The notes beneath the pieces were generated by a model. It was not told the DNA's origin. It did no database searches and worked only from the letters and a program-made list of their open reading frames with translations. From Geobacter sp. (GTDB lineage: Bacteria > Desulfobacterota > Desulfuromonadia > Geobacterales > Pseudopelobacteraceae): DNA of 13,061 bases. Shown piece after piece: positions 6,237 to 12,050 of this stretch; the stretch's first letter is position 1; each line of letters begins with the position of its first letter. The stretch spans positions 1-13,061 of the forward strand of contig DAIERH010000045.1 in NCBI GenBank assembly GCA_027346925.1, in the 5' to 3' direction. Made by a program: the position numbers and the translations under genes.

Positions 6237-6268
6237 TGTCTCTTTTCTCCTTTTTGCTCGACTTTTTT

Positions 6269-6330
6269 CTTCAGGCATGTCACCTGAAGGCGCCAGCGCA
6301 TCGGCCCGCGAAGATCATCTTCCTTCAGGT
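6269..6330 (-). promoter_or_regulatory. Repeat-rich leader of cold-shock gene 1, two exclusive hairpins
   Basis: Three matching segments lie upstream of the ribosome site: CTTCAGG (6269-6275), ACCTGAAGG (6282-6290) and CCTTCAGGT (6322-6330). The middle copy is complementary to both others, forming either a short hairpin (7 pairs, 7-base loop) about 15 bases from the Shine-Dalgarno or a long hairpin (9 pairs, 31-base loop). Inside the long one, GAAGAT-C-ATCTTC (6310-6322) is itself a palindrome. The mutually exclusive pairing resembles temperature-responsive cspA leaders; the function is inferred. Confidence 0.5.
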
Positions 6331-6364
6331 AATATCCACGGCATCCTGCACTTATCACAGGTAA

Positions 6365-6373
6365 ACAATACCA
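6365..6373 (-). promoter_or_regulatory. Candidate extended -10 promoter of cold-shock gene 1
   Basis: On the minus strand, TGGTATTGT fits the extended -10 form TGnTAnnnT. No clear -35 box lies at normal spacing. A start near 6358 would give a leader of about 120 bases, a normal length for cold-shock genes. Confidence 0.3.
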
Positions 6374-6410
6374 GAGAATCGAAATTGTTCCACCCCTTCC
6401 TCCCAAATAA

Positions 6411-6435
6411 CCGTGCCCGCCTGCCGCGGGTGCGG
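6411..6435 (-). terminator. Probable terminator after the HTH gene
   Basis: CCGTGCCCGC (6411-6420) and GCGGGTGCGG (6426-6435) form a ten-pair stem including two G-U pairs, with loop CTGCC. Read leftward it is followed by TTATTT, a weak U tract. It lies 20 bases past the stop of the HTH gene and before the cold-shock promoter. Confidence 0.45.
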
Positions 6436-6455
6436 TTGGATTTACCTGCCCCCCC

Positions 6456-6638
6456 TCAAATCCCGGTCAGTTCCTGCACCTTGAGATTCAGGTCGTCTGC
6501 GTTGACACGCACCACCTTGCGCTTCGCATCCTCCGTCCTGACCATCCCCAATTCGACCCATTCGAGGATCCGCCGCTGTTCCAGGCCGAACTTCTCTGCC
6601 GCCTCTTCCAGGGTATACCATGTTTTAACCAGTGACAT
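6456..6638 (-). CDS. Small MerR/excisionase-like HTH protein
   Basis: A 60-residue protein with a winged-helix start of the MerR/excisionase kind: WYTLEEAAEKFGLEQRRILEWVELGMVRTED, where the YTLEEAAEKFG turn and the ILEWVELG recognition helix stand out, followed by a wing-like VVRVNADDL. It lacks the dimerisation or effector part of full MerR proteins, so it is a minimal DNA-binding adaptor. Proteins of this type serve as phage excisionases or small chromosomal regulators; no integrase or other phage gene is near, so a regulator is likelier. GAGGAGG lies about seven bases before the ATG. The SYLF gene ends 41 bases upstream on the same strand with no terminator between, so the two are probably one operon and this protein may regulate it. 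Confidence 0.75.
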   Translation of the reverse strand: MSLVKTWYTLEEAAEKFGLEQRRILEWVELGMVRTEDAKRKVVRVNADDLNLKVQELTGI

Positions 6639-6679
6639 GACCGTTCCTCCTCTCGTGCATCACATGTAGTCTGGACCCA

Positions 6680-7372
6680 TCATTTGATACTCGCATAGTC
6701 CCGCAACAACTTCTGCAGTTCCTTGACGCCGGCAGAATCATTCTGCACCTTTCCCATCAGAATGTCTGCTGCGCGGATGTTCTTTTTGCCGTAAAACGCC
6801 GCGTTGGTTTCATCGTCGATCTGCAAGGCGGCGCCTTCCAGGGAAATGCCTGCAAACAGGCCACGGCTTCGCGAATACGAATAAATCTCCGACTTCAGCT
6901 TCACATCGGTGGCTGCTTCCAGATTTCGCCCCACCGGCCCCGCCGCAACCGATGCATCGGCACCCAGGGTAAACTTCCCTTTCATGATGCCGTCGATACT
7001 TCTACGGCTTTTGAAAACCAGGATGATATCAGTGGATTGCGCACCGATCTGCCAACCGATACCGCCTCCGGCCAAGCTCACAAAGGCGGGAGGACCCCAT
7101 GTCCCCTCCTTGTCGCGCACCACCAGCACACCGGTGCCGTAGCGGCCGCCAACGATGAATCCGAGCTTGATGACCCCCGGCACAATGGCGATCCCATAGG
7201 CATCGTTGAGAAGCGCCGGCGGGATACCTTTTTCCGGTATGGCCATGATCTCCTTCAAAACACCGGCAGCCTCATAGACCATCTTCGTTCCATCCTCCGC
7301 AGAGACGGCAGGCGCCCATCCCGCAATCATCAGCAGCAACGCAGCCGCAAACAGCGTGGTCTTTATCTTCAT
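6680..7372 (-). CDS. Secreted SYLF (Ysc84-like) domain protein
   Basis: A 230-residue protein with a clear signal peptide (1-25; basic MKIK, hydrophobic AALLLMIAGWAP, cleavage after VSA), so it is expected in the periplasm. The mature part is a SYLF domain (PF04366 type): YGIAIVPGVIKLGFIVGGRYGTGVLVVRD, GGGIGWQIGAQSTDIILVF, a FTLGADASVAAGPVGR stretch and SRSRGLFAGISLEGAAL, the last being the family hallmark. SYLF domains bind phosphoinositides in eukaryotes (SH3YL1, Ysc84); in bacteria they are common, often exported, and of unknown role. GGGGCG precedes the ATG, and an extended -10 promoter lies at 7439-7447. The small HTH gene follows in the probable operon. Confidence 0.9.
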   Translation of the reverse strand: MKIKTTLFAAALLLMIAGWAPAVSAEDGTKMVYEAAGVLKEIMAIPEKGIPPALLNDAYGIAIVPGVIKLGFIVGGRYGTGVLVVRDKEGTWGPPAFVSLAGGGIGWQIGAQSTDIILVFKSRRSIDGIMKGKFTLGADASVAAGPVGRNLEAATDVKLKSEIYSYSRSRGLFAGISLEGAALQIDDETNAAFYGKKNIRAADILMGKVQNDSAGVKELQKLLRDYASIK

Positions 7373-7438
7373 GGTGTATCGCCCCTTTCAACGAATGAGC
7401 ACAAAACGTGATCCTTTTCCTTCTTTTCGCCTGGTTAC

Positions 7439-7447
7439 ATTATACCA
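7439..7447 (-). promoter_or_regulatory. Extended -10 promoter of the SYLF gene
   Basis: On the minus strand, TGGTATAAT is a perfect extended -10 element (TATAAT at 7439-7444 with TG one base upstream). There is no good -35 box, which such promoters do not need. Transcription from about 7432 leaves a 60-base leader to the ATG at 7372. Confidence 0.65.
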
Positions 7448-7505
7448 GATGCCATCCAAACGGCTCCAGTTCAAAACCCATCCCGCACCTCCGGGCAGCC
7501 TCGTC

Positions 7506-8336
7506 CTACCGGAACCATAGCAGGAAGGCGCCAACCACGGCCCAAACCAGCACCGCGCCGGTCAGGAGCGCGCACATCAGTGCCAGGAACCGATGCGCTG
7601 CCGTTTCCGGTCTTTGTTCTCCATACCCGAGCAGTTTCCCCATGACCGCCCCGCCCACAATCCCGCCACCATGCGCCCAGTTGTTGATGCCCGGCATCAG
7701 CAGGCCAAAGATGAAGAGGCTGATCACCCAGCCACTCACCTCGCGGTAGACAGCGGAACCGTACATGCCACCGCGGCTGCGGCCGAAGTACAGCAGTGCC
7801 CCGATCAGGCCGCAGACCGCTGCCGAGGCGCCGATGGTAAACGGGACCCCCGCCAGGTTGGAGACCACATAGCCGCACATTCCCCCCAGGGTATAGATGA
7901 TGAACATGCGGTTGATGCCGTACTCCTGGCTGACCCACGGCGCAATCTGGCGCAGGGCCATCAGGTTGAACAGGATGTGAAATATCCCGCCATGCAGATA
8001 GTTGGCCGAGATGATCGTCCAATAACGGCCGAAGCGGTCAACGGGGATTGTCCCGGTCCCGCCGAGCAGCAACAGGCTGGTCCGGTCGGGAGTCAACATG
8101 CCGAAGGGGTTGAGGGGAGATCCGCCATGGGAGCTCAATATGAGTGAAAAAAGATAGAAGACGACATTGACCGTTATGATGGCCCTGACTACCCAAGCGC
8201 CATCGGATCCACCCCACATCCGTGCCGTTGCCTGGCGCCAGGCCGCGGGGCGTGCCGCACCGCACCAGGAGCAACTGGATTCGTCGCTACCGATCAGTCT
8301 CCGGCAGCGGGGGCAGAGTATGGCTCGTTGTGTCAT
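7506..8336 (-). CDS. Rhomboid intramembrane serine protease with N-terminal zinc ribbon
   Basis: A 276-residue protein. The N-terminus has a zinc-ribbon pair, CPRC (8, 11) and CSWCG (22, 25), followed by a basic linker and about six membrane helices (from residue 48). The rhomboid core is complete: HGGIFHILFN (115-124, with His120 and Asn124 as the oxyanion type), the catalytic Ser171 in IGASAAVCG, and the catalytic His222 in GINNWAHGGGIVGG. Rhomboids cleave transmembrane segments inside the membrane. A cytoplasmic zinc ribbon is a known architecture, perhaps for substrate or partner contact. I start at the ATG at 8336 (GGAG 9 bases upstream); the frame is open to 8531, but those 65 residues look non-coding. 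The divergent hemerythrin gene begins 250 bases away. No leftward promoter was found in that gap. Confidence 0.9.
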   Translation of the reverse strand: MTQRAILCPRCRRLIGSDESSCSWCGAARPAAWRQATARMWGGSDGAWVVRAIITVNVVFYLFSLILSSHGGSPLNPFGMLTPDRTSLLLLGGTGTIPVDRFGRYWTIISANYLHGGIFHILFNLMALRQIAPWVSQEYGINRMFIIYTLGGMCGYVVSNLAGVPFTIGASAAVCGLIGALLYFGRSRGGMYGSAVYREVSGWVISLFIFGLLMPGINNWAHGGGIVGGAVMGKLLGYGEQRPETAAHRFLALMCALLTGAVLVWAVVGAFLLWFR

Positions 8337-8517
8337 TTGTTTGCACTCCATCCATTTATTCGGGGCCACGATCCGGCTCAGCGGCCTCCCAGTTCCATCC
8401 GTTGCAAAGACTGTAACATGGAATCTCACTATTTCCAGGCGTAACGCCGTATCGATTGCTGCGTTTGAGCCAGGTGCAGTGAAAACTGTTCCCGAACAGG
8501 AGACCAGGATGTCGGGA

Positions 8518-8545
8518 TTGCCAAAATGCAACCCGCGTGTATACT
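8518..8545 (+). promoter_or_regulatory. Sigma70-type promoter of the hemerythrin-MshEN gene
   Basis: TTGCCA (8518-8523), a 16-base spacer and TATACT (8540-8545). A start near 8552 gives a leader of about 35 bases containing GGGAGGA before the ATG at 8587. The remainder of the gap, 8337-8517, shows nothing clear. Confidence 0.6.
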
Positions 8546-8586
8546 ACCTGTGCAATTATTTTATGAGTTATCCGGGAGGACTCGCC

Positions 8587-9411
8587 ATGCCGCTACAGTG
8601 GAGCAGTGATCTGGAGGTGGGCATATTCGAACTGGACGCCCAACAAAAGGAACTTTTCTCCAGATTCGAGGCGTTTTCAGATGACATTGAAAAAGAACAC
8701 GGCCACAACGGGGTGGCCGACTTTATCGGCTTCCTTGATAGATATGCCCACGAGCATCTTAAATACGAGGAACACCTCCAGGATAAAACGGGCTTCCCCG
8801 GAAGGGACGAACATCGCACGGCGCATCGCCACTTCATGGACGAGCTTGAGAGCATAAAGGCGCGCATGAATTCGGGCGGGGACACGAAGGAACTCGCCTT
8901 TCTCATCAAGGGGATGCTGATACGCTGGATCATCACGCACAGCAAACATCTGGACAAGGAATTTTCCGATTTTCTGCTGGCCGCGTCAGAAAAAGCAGAG
9001 CAGGAGTTTGTCAAAAAAAGACTGGGTGAAATCCTGGTTGCATCTGACCTCGTTTCCCGGGCCACCCTGGAAAGGGCACTGGAGAGACAGAAGGAAACCG
9101 GCAAAAGGCTTGGCATCATCCTCCTGGAAATGGGCGTTGCCGGCAAGGAAGATATCAGCAGCGCGCTCATGGTGCAGGAGGGAAAGTCCCGCTTTACGAA
9201 AAAGCTGGGGAACATACTGGTGGAGTCGGGACTTATTACCTATGCGACCCTTGAGCACGCCCTGGAAAACCAGAAGTGTTGCGGCAAACTGTTGGGGACA
9301 GTCATGATCGACATGGGGGTGCTGAAAATTGAAGAGGTTATCGATGCCCAGGCAATACAGAAGGGGATGCTGAAGATGGATTCACCAGCCCTGCACGGAG
9401 GGACCGAATGA
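8587..9411 (+). CDS. Bacteriohemerythrin fused to two MshEN-type domains
   Basis: A 274-residue soluble protein. Residues 1-135 are a bacteriohemerythrin four-helix bundle, a diiron oxygen- or redox-binding fold, with ligands His57 and Glu61 (HLKYEE), His76 and His80 (HRTAH), and His118 and Asp123 (HSKHLD). The helix-A histidine of the normal D-x-Q-H-K motif is glutamine here (Gln20, DAQQKELF), so the iron site may be altered. Residues 145-197 and 206-258 are two MshEN-like domains (GspE N-terminal type); each has two 24-residue motifs of the RLG...Q form separated by exactly five residues (KETGK, KCCGK), the layout known to bind cyclic di-GMP in MshE. The first domain has RLG in both motifs; the second has KLG and LLG and may be weaker. 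This suggests a sensor linking oxygen, redox or iron to c-di-GMP, with no output domain. The start follows GGGAGGA with good spacing. Confidence 0.88.
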   Translation: MPLQWSSDLEVGIFELDAQQKELFSRFEAFSDDIEKEHGHNGVADFIGFLDRYAHEHLKYEEHLQDKTGFPGRDEHRTAHRHFMDELESIKARMNSGGDTKELAFLIKGMLIRWIITHSKHLDKEFSDFLLAASEKAEQEFVKKRLGEILVASDLVSRATLERALERQKETGKRLGIILLEMGVAGKEDISSALMVQEGKSRFTKKLGNILVESGLITYATLEHALENQKCCGKLLGTVMIDMGVLKIEEVIDAQAIQKGMLKMDSPALHGGTE

Positions 9412-9488
9412 AGCGCCCTTCTTCCGGATGGCCAGGACGCCCGCACCCCGACGTCTCCTACAGCCGACCGAGTCACTACCCCGTTCGC

Positions 9489-9514
9489 CGAAAAGGTATC
9501 GGTACTATTTTTCG
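9489..9514 (+). terminator. Possible terminator of the hemerythrin-MshEN gene
   Basis: CGAAAAG (9489-9495) can pair with TTTTTCG (9508-9514), with an inner GTA/TAC and loop TCGG. It lies 80 bases after the stop and overlaps the end of the convergent cytochrome gene, whose stop codon is at 9505-9507. The stem is imperfect. Confidence 0.3.
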
Positions 9515-9828
9515 CCAACAGCGGTAAGCGATTGCAGGTACATGACCAGCGATTTCAACTCCGTCGAGTCCGGAGCCAGTTCCTTGCCCTTGAGCGCCTT
9601 GCTGATACACTGGTTCACGATCTTTTCCAAACGGCCCCCATCGTATCCGGCAGCTTCACGGAGACCTTTCCCGTCGGGATGACAGGTTGAACAGCGTTTC
9701 CCATTTGTCCCGAGATTCGGATTATTGAACAGTTCCTTGCCCTGTTCAATGGACGGCGCATCGGCTGCCATTGCCAGAGATGCCGTAACGGCGAGTGTGC
9801 AAAGAGCCATGGGTACTGTAGTATTCAT
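9505..9828 (-). CDS. Small periplasmic monoheme c-type cytochrome
   Basis: A 107-residue protein with a signal peptide (1-21; cleavage after AMA) and one haem-binding motif, CSTCH (46-50), so it is exported and receives covalent haem c. The body is a short class I-like cytochrome: an N-terminal helix (SIEQGKELFNN), the haem loop, and the C-terminal helix with LKSLVMYLQSL. A further Cys lies in IVNQCISKALKGKELAPDS (Cys74), a pattern I associate with SoxA/TsdA-like and other small electron carriers. The axial methionine is not certain: Met97 lies inside the C-terminal helix, later than usual. The ATG at 9828 follows GGGGAGGA; upstream residues in the open frame are not coding. A promoter lies at 9867-9894. 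It probably carries electrons in the periplasm; its partner is unknown. Confidence 0.88.
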   Translation of the reverse strand: MNTTVPMALCTLAVTASLAMAADAPSIEQGKELFNNPNLGTNGKRCSTCHPDGKGLREAAGYDGGRLEKIVNQCISKALKGKELAPDSTELKSLVMYLQSLTAVGEK

Positions 9829-9866
9829 CTCAATCCTCCCCGTGTGGTGTTGGTTCTCACATAGTG

Positions 9867-9894
9867 AGCCTACCCAATAATGGCGATTTGTCAA
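9867..9894 (-). promoter_or_regulatory. Sigma70-type promoter of the cytochrome gene
   Basis: On the minus strand, TTGACA (9889-9894) is followed by a 16-base spacer and TAGGCT (9867-9872). The predicted start near 9860 falls in an inverted repeat, CTCAC-ATA-GTGAG (9856-9868), which could be a small operator; five pairs is too short to be sure. Confidence 0.55.
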
Positions 9895-10014
9895 AAGTGA
9901 ACCTCGCAAGGTCGGACAAGAGCGGGCACAAGACAAACCCGGTTCGTGTTTTTCTTTTCTTTCTTTTATTTTTTACCTGACCACATTATTTTGCAGACAA
10001 ACGCGGTATGGATG

Positions 10015-10023
10015 TGCTAATGT
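10015..10023 (+). promoter_or_regulatory. Candidate extended -10 promoter of cold-shock gene 2
   Basis: TGCTAATGT fits the extended -10 form (TG, one base, TAATGT). A pyrimidine-rich, T-heavy tract (about 9949-9976) lies upstream and could act as an UP-like or curved element. A start near 10030 gives a leader of about 150 bases, typical of cold-shock genes. No better promoter lies closer to the gene. Confidence 0.4.
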
Positions 10024-10048
10024 AAATTGTCTTTTGAAGTTTATGACC

Positions 10049-10081
10049 CCCAGGGGGCTTTGAAAGCCTTCTGGGCTTTTT
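10049..10081 (+). terminator. Terminator-like hairpin in the cold-shock gene 2 leader
   Basis: CCCAGGGGGCTT (10049-10060) pairs with AAGCCTTCTGGG (10064-10075), twelve pairs including two G-U, loop TGA, followed by C and TTTTT (10077-10081). It is a well-formed rho-independent terminator lying between the candidate promoter and the cold-shock ORF, about 100 bases before the start codon. No other plus-strand gene ends nearby. It may be an attenuator of the cold-shock gene or the end of a very short transcript. Confidence 0.65.
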
Positions 10082-10180
10082 GTTTCAGGGGGGAATTTGG
10101 ATCAGGAAGTAGAACGCTCGGCGGCTTCATGATCCTGGACGAGTTGCCGGGCATAACACGCGAAAGCAGGAGAAAGAACA

Positions 10181-10381
10181 ATGGTACAAGGCAAGGTAAA
10201 GTGGTTCAACGACAGCAAGGGTTTCGGTTTTCTTGAGCAGCAGGGCGGCGAGGATGTCTTTGTGCATTTCTCAGCCATCACGGGAGACGGCTTCAAATCC
10301 CTGGCCGAGGGTGAAGAGGTTAGCTTCGAAGTGGTGAAGGGTCCGAAAGGCCTCCAGGCAGCAAACGTCACAAAGATCTAA
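10181..10381 (+). CDS. Cold-shock protein 2 (CspA family)
   Basis: A 66-residue cold-shock domain protein with GKVKWFN (4-10), RNP1 KGFGFLEQ (13-20), RNP2 DVFVHF (25-30) and the end VVKGPKGLQAANVTKI. It binds single-stranded nucleic acid like its close relative at 6033-6236, from which it differs mainly by one missing residue in the loop before RNP2 and by conservative changes. The two are probably paralogues with separate control, as their leaders are unlike each other. The start has AGGAG eight bases upstream. A long leader with a terminator-like hairpin precedes it. A strong terminator follows at 10426-10455. Whether it is cold induced or constitutive cannot be told from the sequence. Confidence 0.95.
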   Translation: MVQGKVKWFNDSKGFGFLEQQGGEDVFVHFSAITGDGFKSLAEGEEVSFEVVKGPKGLQAANVTKI

Positions 10382-10425
10382 CGACAACCCGTGATATGCC
10401 CCGTCTGCCGGGATTCATATCATAC

Positions 10426-10455
10426 AAAAAAAGCCCGCTCACGCGGGCTTTTTTT
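10426..10455. terminator. Bidirectional rho-independent terminator
   Basis: Seven A plus GCCCGC (10426-10438), loop TCAC, GCGGGC plus seven T (10443-10455). It is a strong terminator in both directions, serving cold-shock gene 2 (+) and the mercuric-reductase-like gene (-, ends 10475). Confidence 0.88.
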
Positions 10456-10474
10456 GTTTCCCGGCCGGAAAGCC

Positions 10475-11881
10475 CTACTCGGCGCAGCACGAAAGTCGGC
10501 TGATGTCCCGACTGAACCCCTGGGCGCAGAGCTTGAGCCCCTCGCCGATGGAGGGGTAGACGTGGGGCATTGCGGCCAGCTCTTCCACGGACATCCGCCG
10601 GCTCAAGGCCAGTGCGGCCTCGTTGATCAATTCCGCTCCCCGGTGACAGGTCAGGTGTACCCCCAAGAGGCGGCCGGTATTGCGATCAGCGATCATCTTG
10701 ATCACCCCGGCGGTATGCCCGGTCACATGGGCCTTGGGAATGGCGCTGACCGGCAGGGAATGCACGATTATGTCGAAACCGGCCTGTCGGGCGCTTTCCT
10801 CGCCATGACCGACAACACCCACCTCGGGGTCGGTAAAGATCGCCATCGGCGCGGCCATATAATCCATGGCGCAGCCACAGCCTGGATTGAACATATCATC
10901 CACGGCCACGATACCCTCCCGTGCGCCCACGGTGGCAATCATCATCCCGCCGGTCACATCGCCGGCGGCCCAGATCCCCGGCACTGACGTGCGCATCTGC
11001 CGATCCGTCTGTATGAAACCCTTGCGATCCGTTTTCACACCCGCCTTTTCCAAGCCGATACCATCGCTGGCCGGAGCAGTGCCGACGGCCAGGAGCAGTT
11101 TTTCACAGGTGTATTCGTGGCGTCTGTCGTTCACATCGGCATGGACCACCGTCAGGTCTCCCACCCTGGTCACGGAACAGAAGGCAACGTCCGCCACCAC
11201 CTTGATCCCCTCGCCAACCAGTACATCATGCAGAGCCTGTGAGGCTTCACACTCCACCCCCGGCAAAATGCGCGGTCCGTGTTCCAGTATGGTCACGCGG
11301 CACCCCAGGCGGTGGAACATCTGCCCCAACTCGACCGCGATCACCCCCCCACCGATGATGATCAGCGACCTGGGCAGCCTCCTCATCAGCAAGGCGCTGC
11401 GGCTGGTCAGGTAGTCGCACTGATCGAGCCCAGCAATGGGGGGGACGCGCGGAAATCCACCCACGGCAATCAGGAAGCGCTCGGCGCGATAACCGCGCCC
11501 ATCCGCCTCCACAGTATTCCGGTCGAGGAAGCGGGCCGTCCCCTTTACCAGTTCCAGGTCGCTGGCGTTCTGCAGCACCTCCAGGTAGCGTTCCTTGCGG
11601 AGCTTTTGCACCACCTGCTCGCGATGGGCGCACAGACGCTCGTAATCTACCCCGTTGCACTCAAGGCCCAGGCCGATGGTCGCCCCGAGACGCGCCTCGT
11701 GAATGAACTGGGCGGCATGGATCAAGGTCTTGCTGGGGATGCATCCCCAGTTTATGCAGGTTCCACCCAGGACGCTCTTTTCGAACATCATCACCCGGGC
11801 ACCATGGGAAGTAGCGCGCAGGGCCGCGGCAAAGGCGGTCGATCCCGATCCGAGGATGATAAGGTCGGGGTTGTTCCCCAT
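10475..11881 (-). CDS. merA: Mercuric reductase-type FAD/NAD(P) disulfide oxidoreductase
   Basis: A 468-residue flavoprotein of the pyridine nucleotide-disulfide family. FAD site GSGSTAFAA (11-19); redox-active pair in GGTCINWGCIPSK (Cys42, Cys47); NAD(P)-binding IIIGGGVIAVELG (174-186); AGDV (306-309); dimerisation domain from about 345. MerA marks are present: the C-terminal Cys pair in SRLSCCAE (465, 466), Tyr442 in HVYPSIGEG where lipoamide dehydrogenases have a catalytic His, and Tyr157 in CDYLTSRSAL. MerA reduces Hg(II) to Hg(0) in the cytoplasm using NADPH. The N-terminal HMA domain found in many MerA is absent, and no merR, merT or merP is near. Additional cysteines (CGC at 335-337, Cys412) are unusual. 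I start at the ATG at 11881 (GGAGAGGAG upstream); an ATG at 11905 would overlap that site. A related disulfide reductase with another substrate is possible. Confidence 0.82.
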   Translation of the reverse strand: MGNNPDLIILGSGSTAFAAALRATSHGARVMMFEKSVLGGTCINWGCIPSKTLIHAAQFIHEARLGATIGLGLECNGVDYERLCAHREQVVQKLRKERYLEVLQNASDLELVKGTARFLDRNTVEADGRGYRAERFLIAVGGFPRVPPIAGLDQCDYLTSRSALLMRRLPRSLIIIGGGVIAVELGQMFHRLGCRVTILEHGPRILPGVECEASQALHDVLVGEGIKVVADVAFCSVTRVGDLTVVHADVNDRRHEYTCEKLLLAVGTAPASDGIGLEKAGVKTDRKGFIQTDRQMRTSVPGIWAAGDVTGGMMIATVGAREGIVAVDDMFNPGCGCAMDYMAAPMAIFTDPEVGVVGHGEESARQAGFDIIVHSLPVSAIPKAHVTGHTAGVIKMIADRNTGRLLGVHLTCHRGAELINEAALALSRRMSVEELAAMPHVYPSIGEGLKLCAQGFSRDISRLSCCAE

Positions 11882-11928
11882 AGTTTTTTCTCCTCTCCTG
11901 TTCATGGCAACACGGGTCCTTTGCGGTA

Positions 11929-11937
11929 AGTGTACCA
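11929..11937 (-). promoter_or_regulatory. Candidate extended -10 promoter of the merA-like gene
   Basis: On the minus strand, TGGTACACT fits the extended -10 form, about 48 bases upstream of the chosen ATG. There is no good -35 box, and I see no MerR-type spaced dyad around it. Confidence 0.4.
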
Positions 11938-12050
11938 GAGATGGCGGCGAACGCTACGCGGCCCGTGCCGCCTGCCCGCCGCTTGAACGATCCCCGAGCC
12001 ATGGTAAGCTTGACCGTACACTAACGATCGCTGTTTGCCGGGAAACCGCC

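Noticed and set aside
8167..8586. Long N-terminal extension of the hemerythrin frame
   Set aside because: It overlaps the start of the divergent rhomboid gene and the promoter at 8518-8545; the good Shine-Dalgarno and the hemerythrin fold both begin at 8587.
10027..10236. 69-codon frame across the cold-shock gene 2 leader
   Set aside because: It starts at TTG without a ribosome site, runs through the terminator-like hairpin and overlaps the real gene in another frame.
10475..11881. Dihydrolipoyl dehydrogenase as the identity of the disulfide reductase
   Set aside because: The catalytic His of the HxHPTxxE motif is replaced by Tyr442, and the C-terminal Cys pair is a MerA trait; no dehydrogenase complex genes are near.
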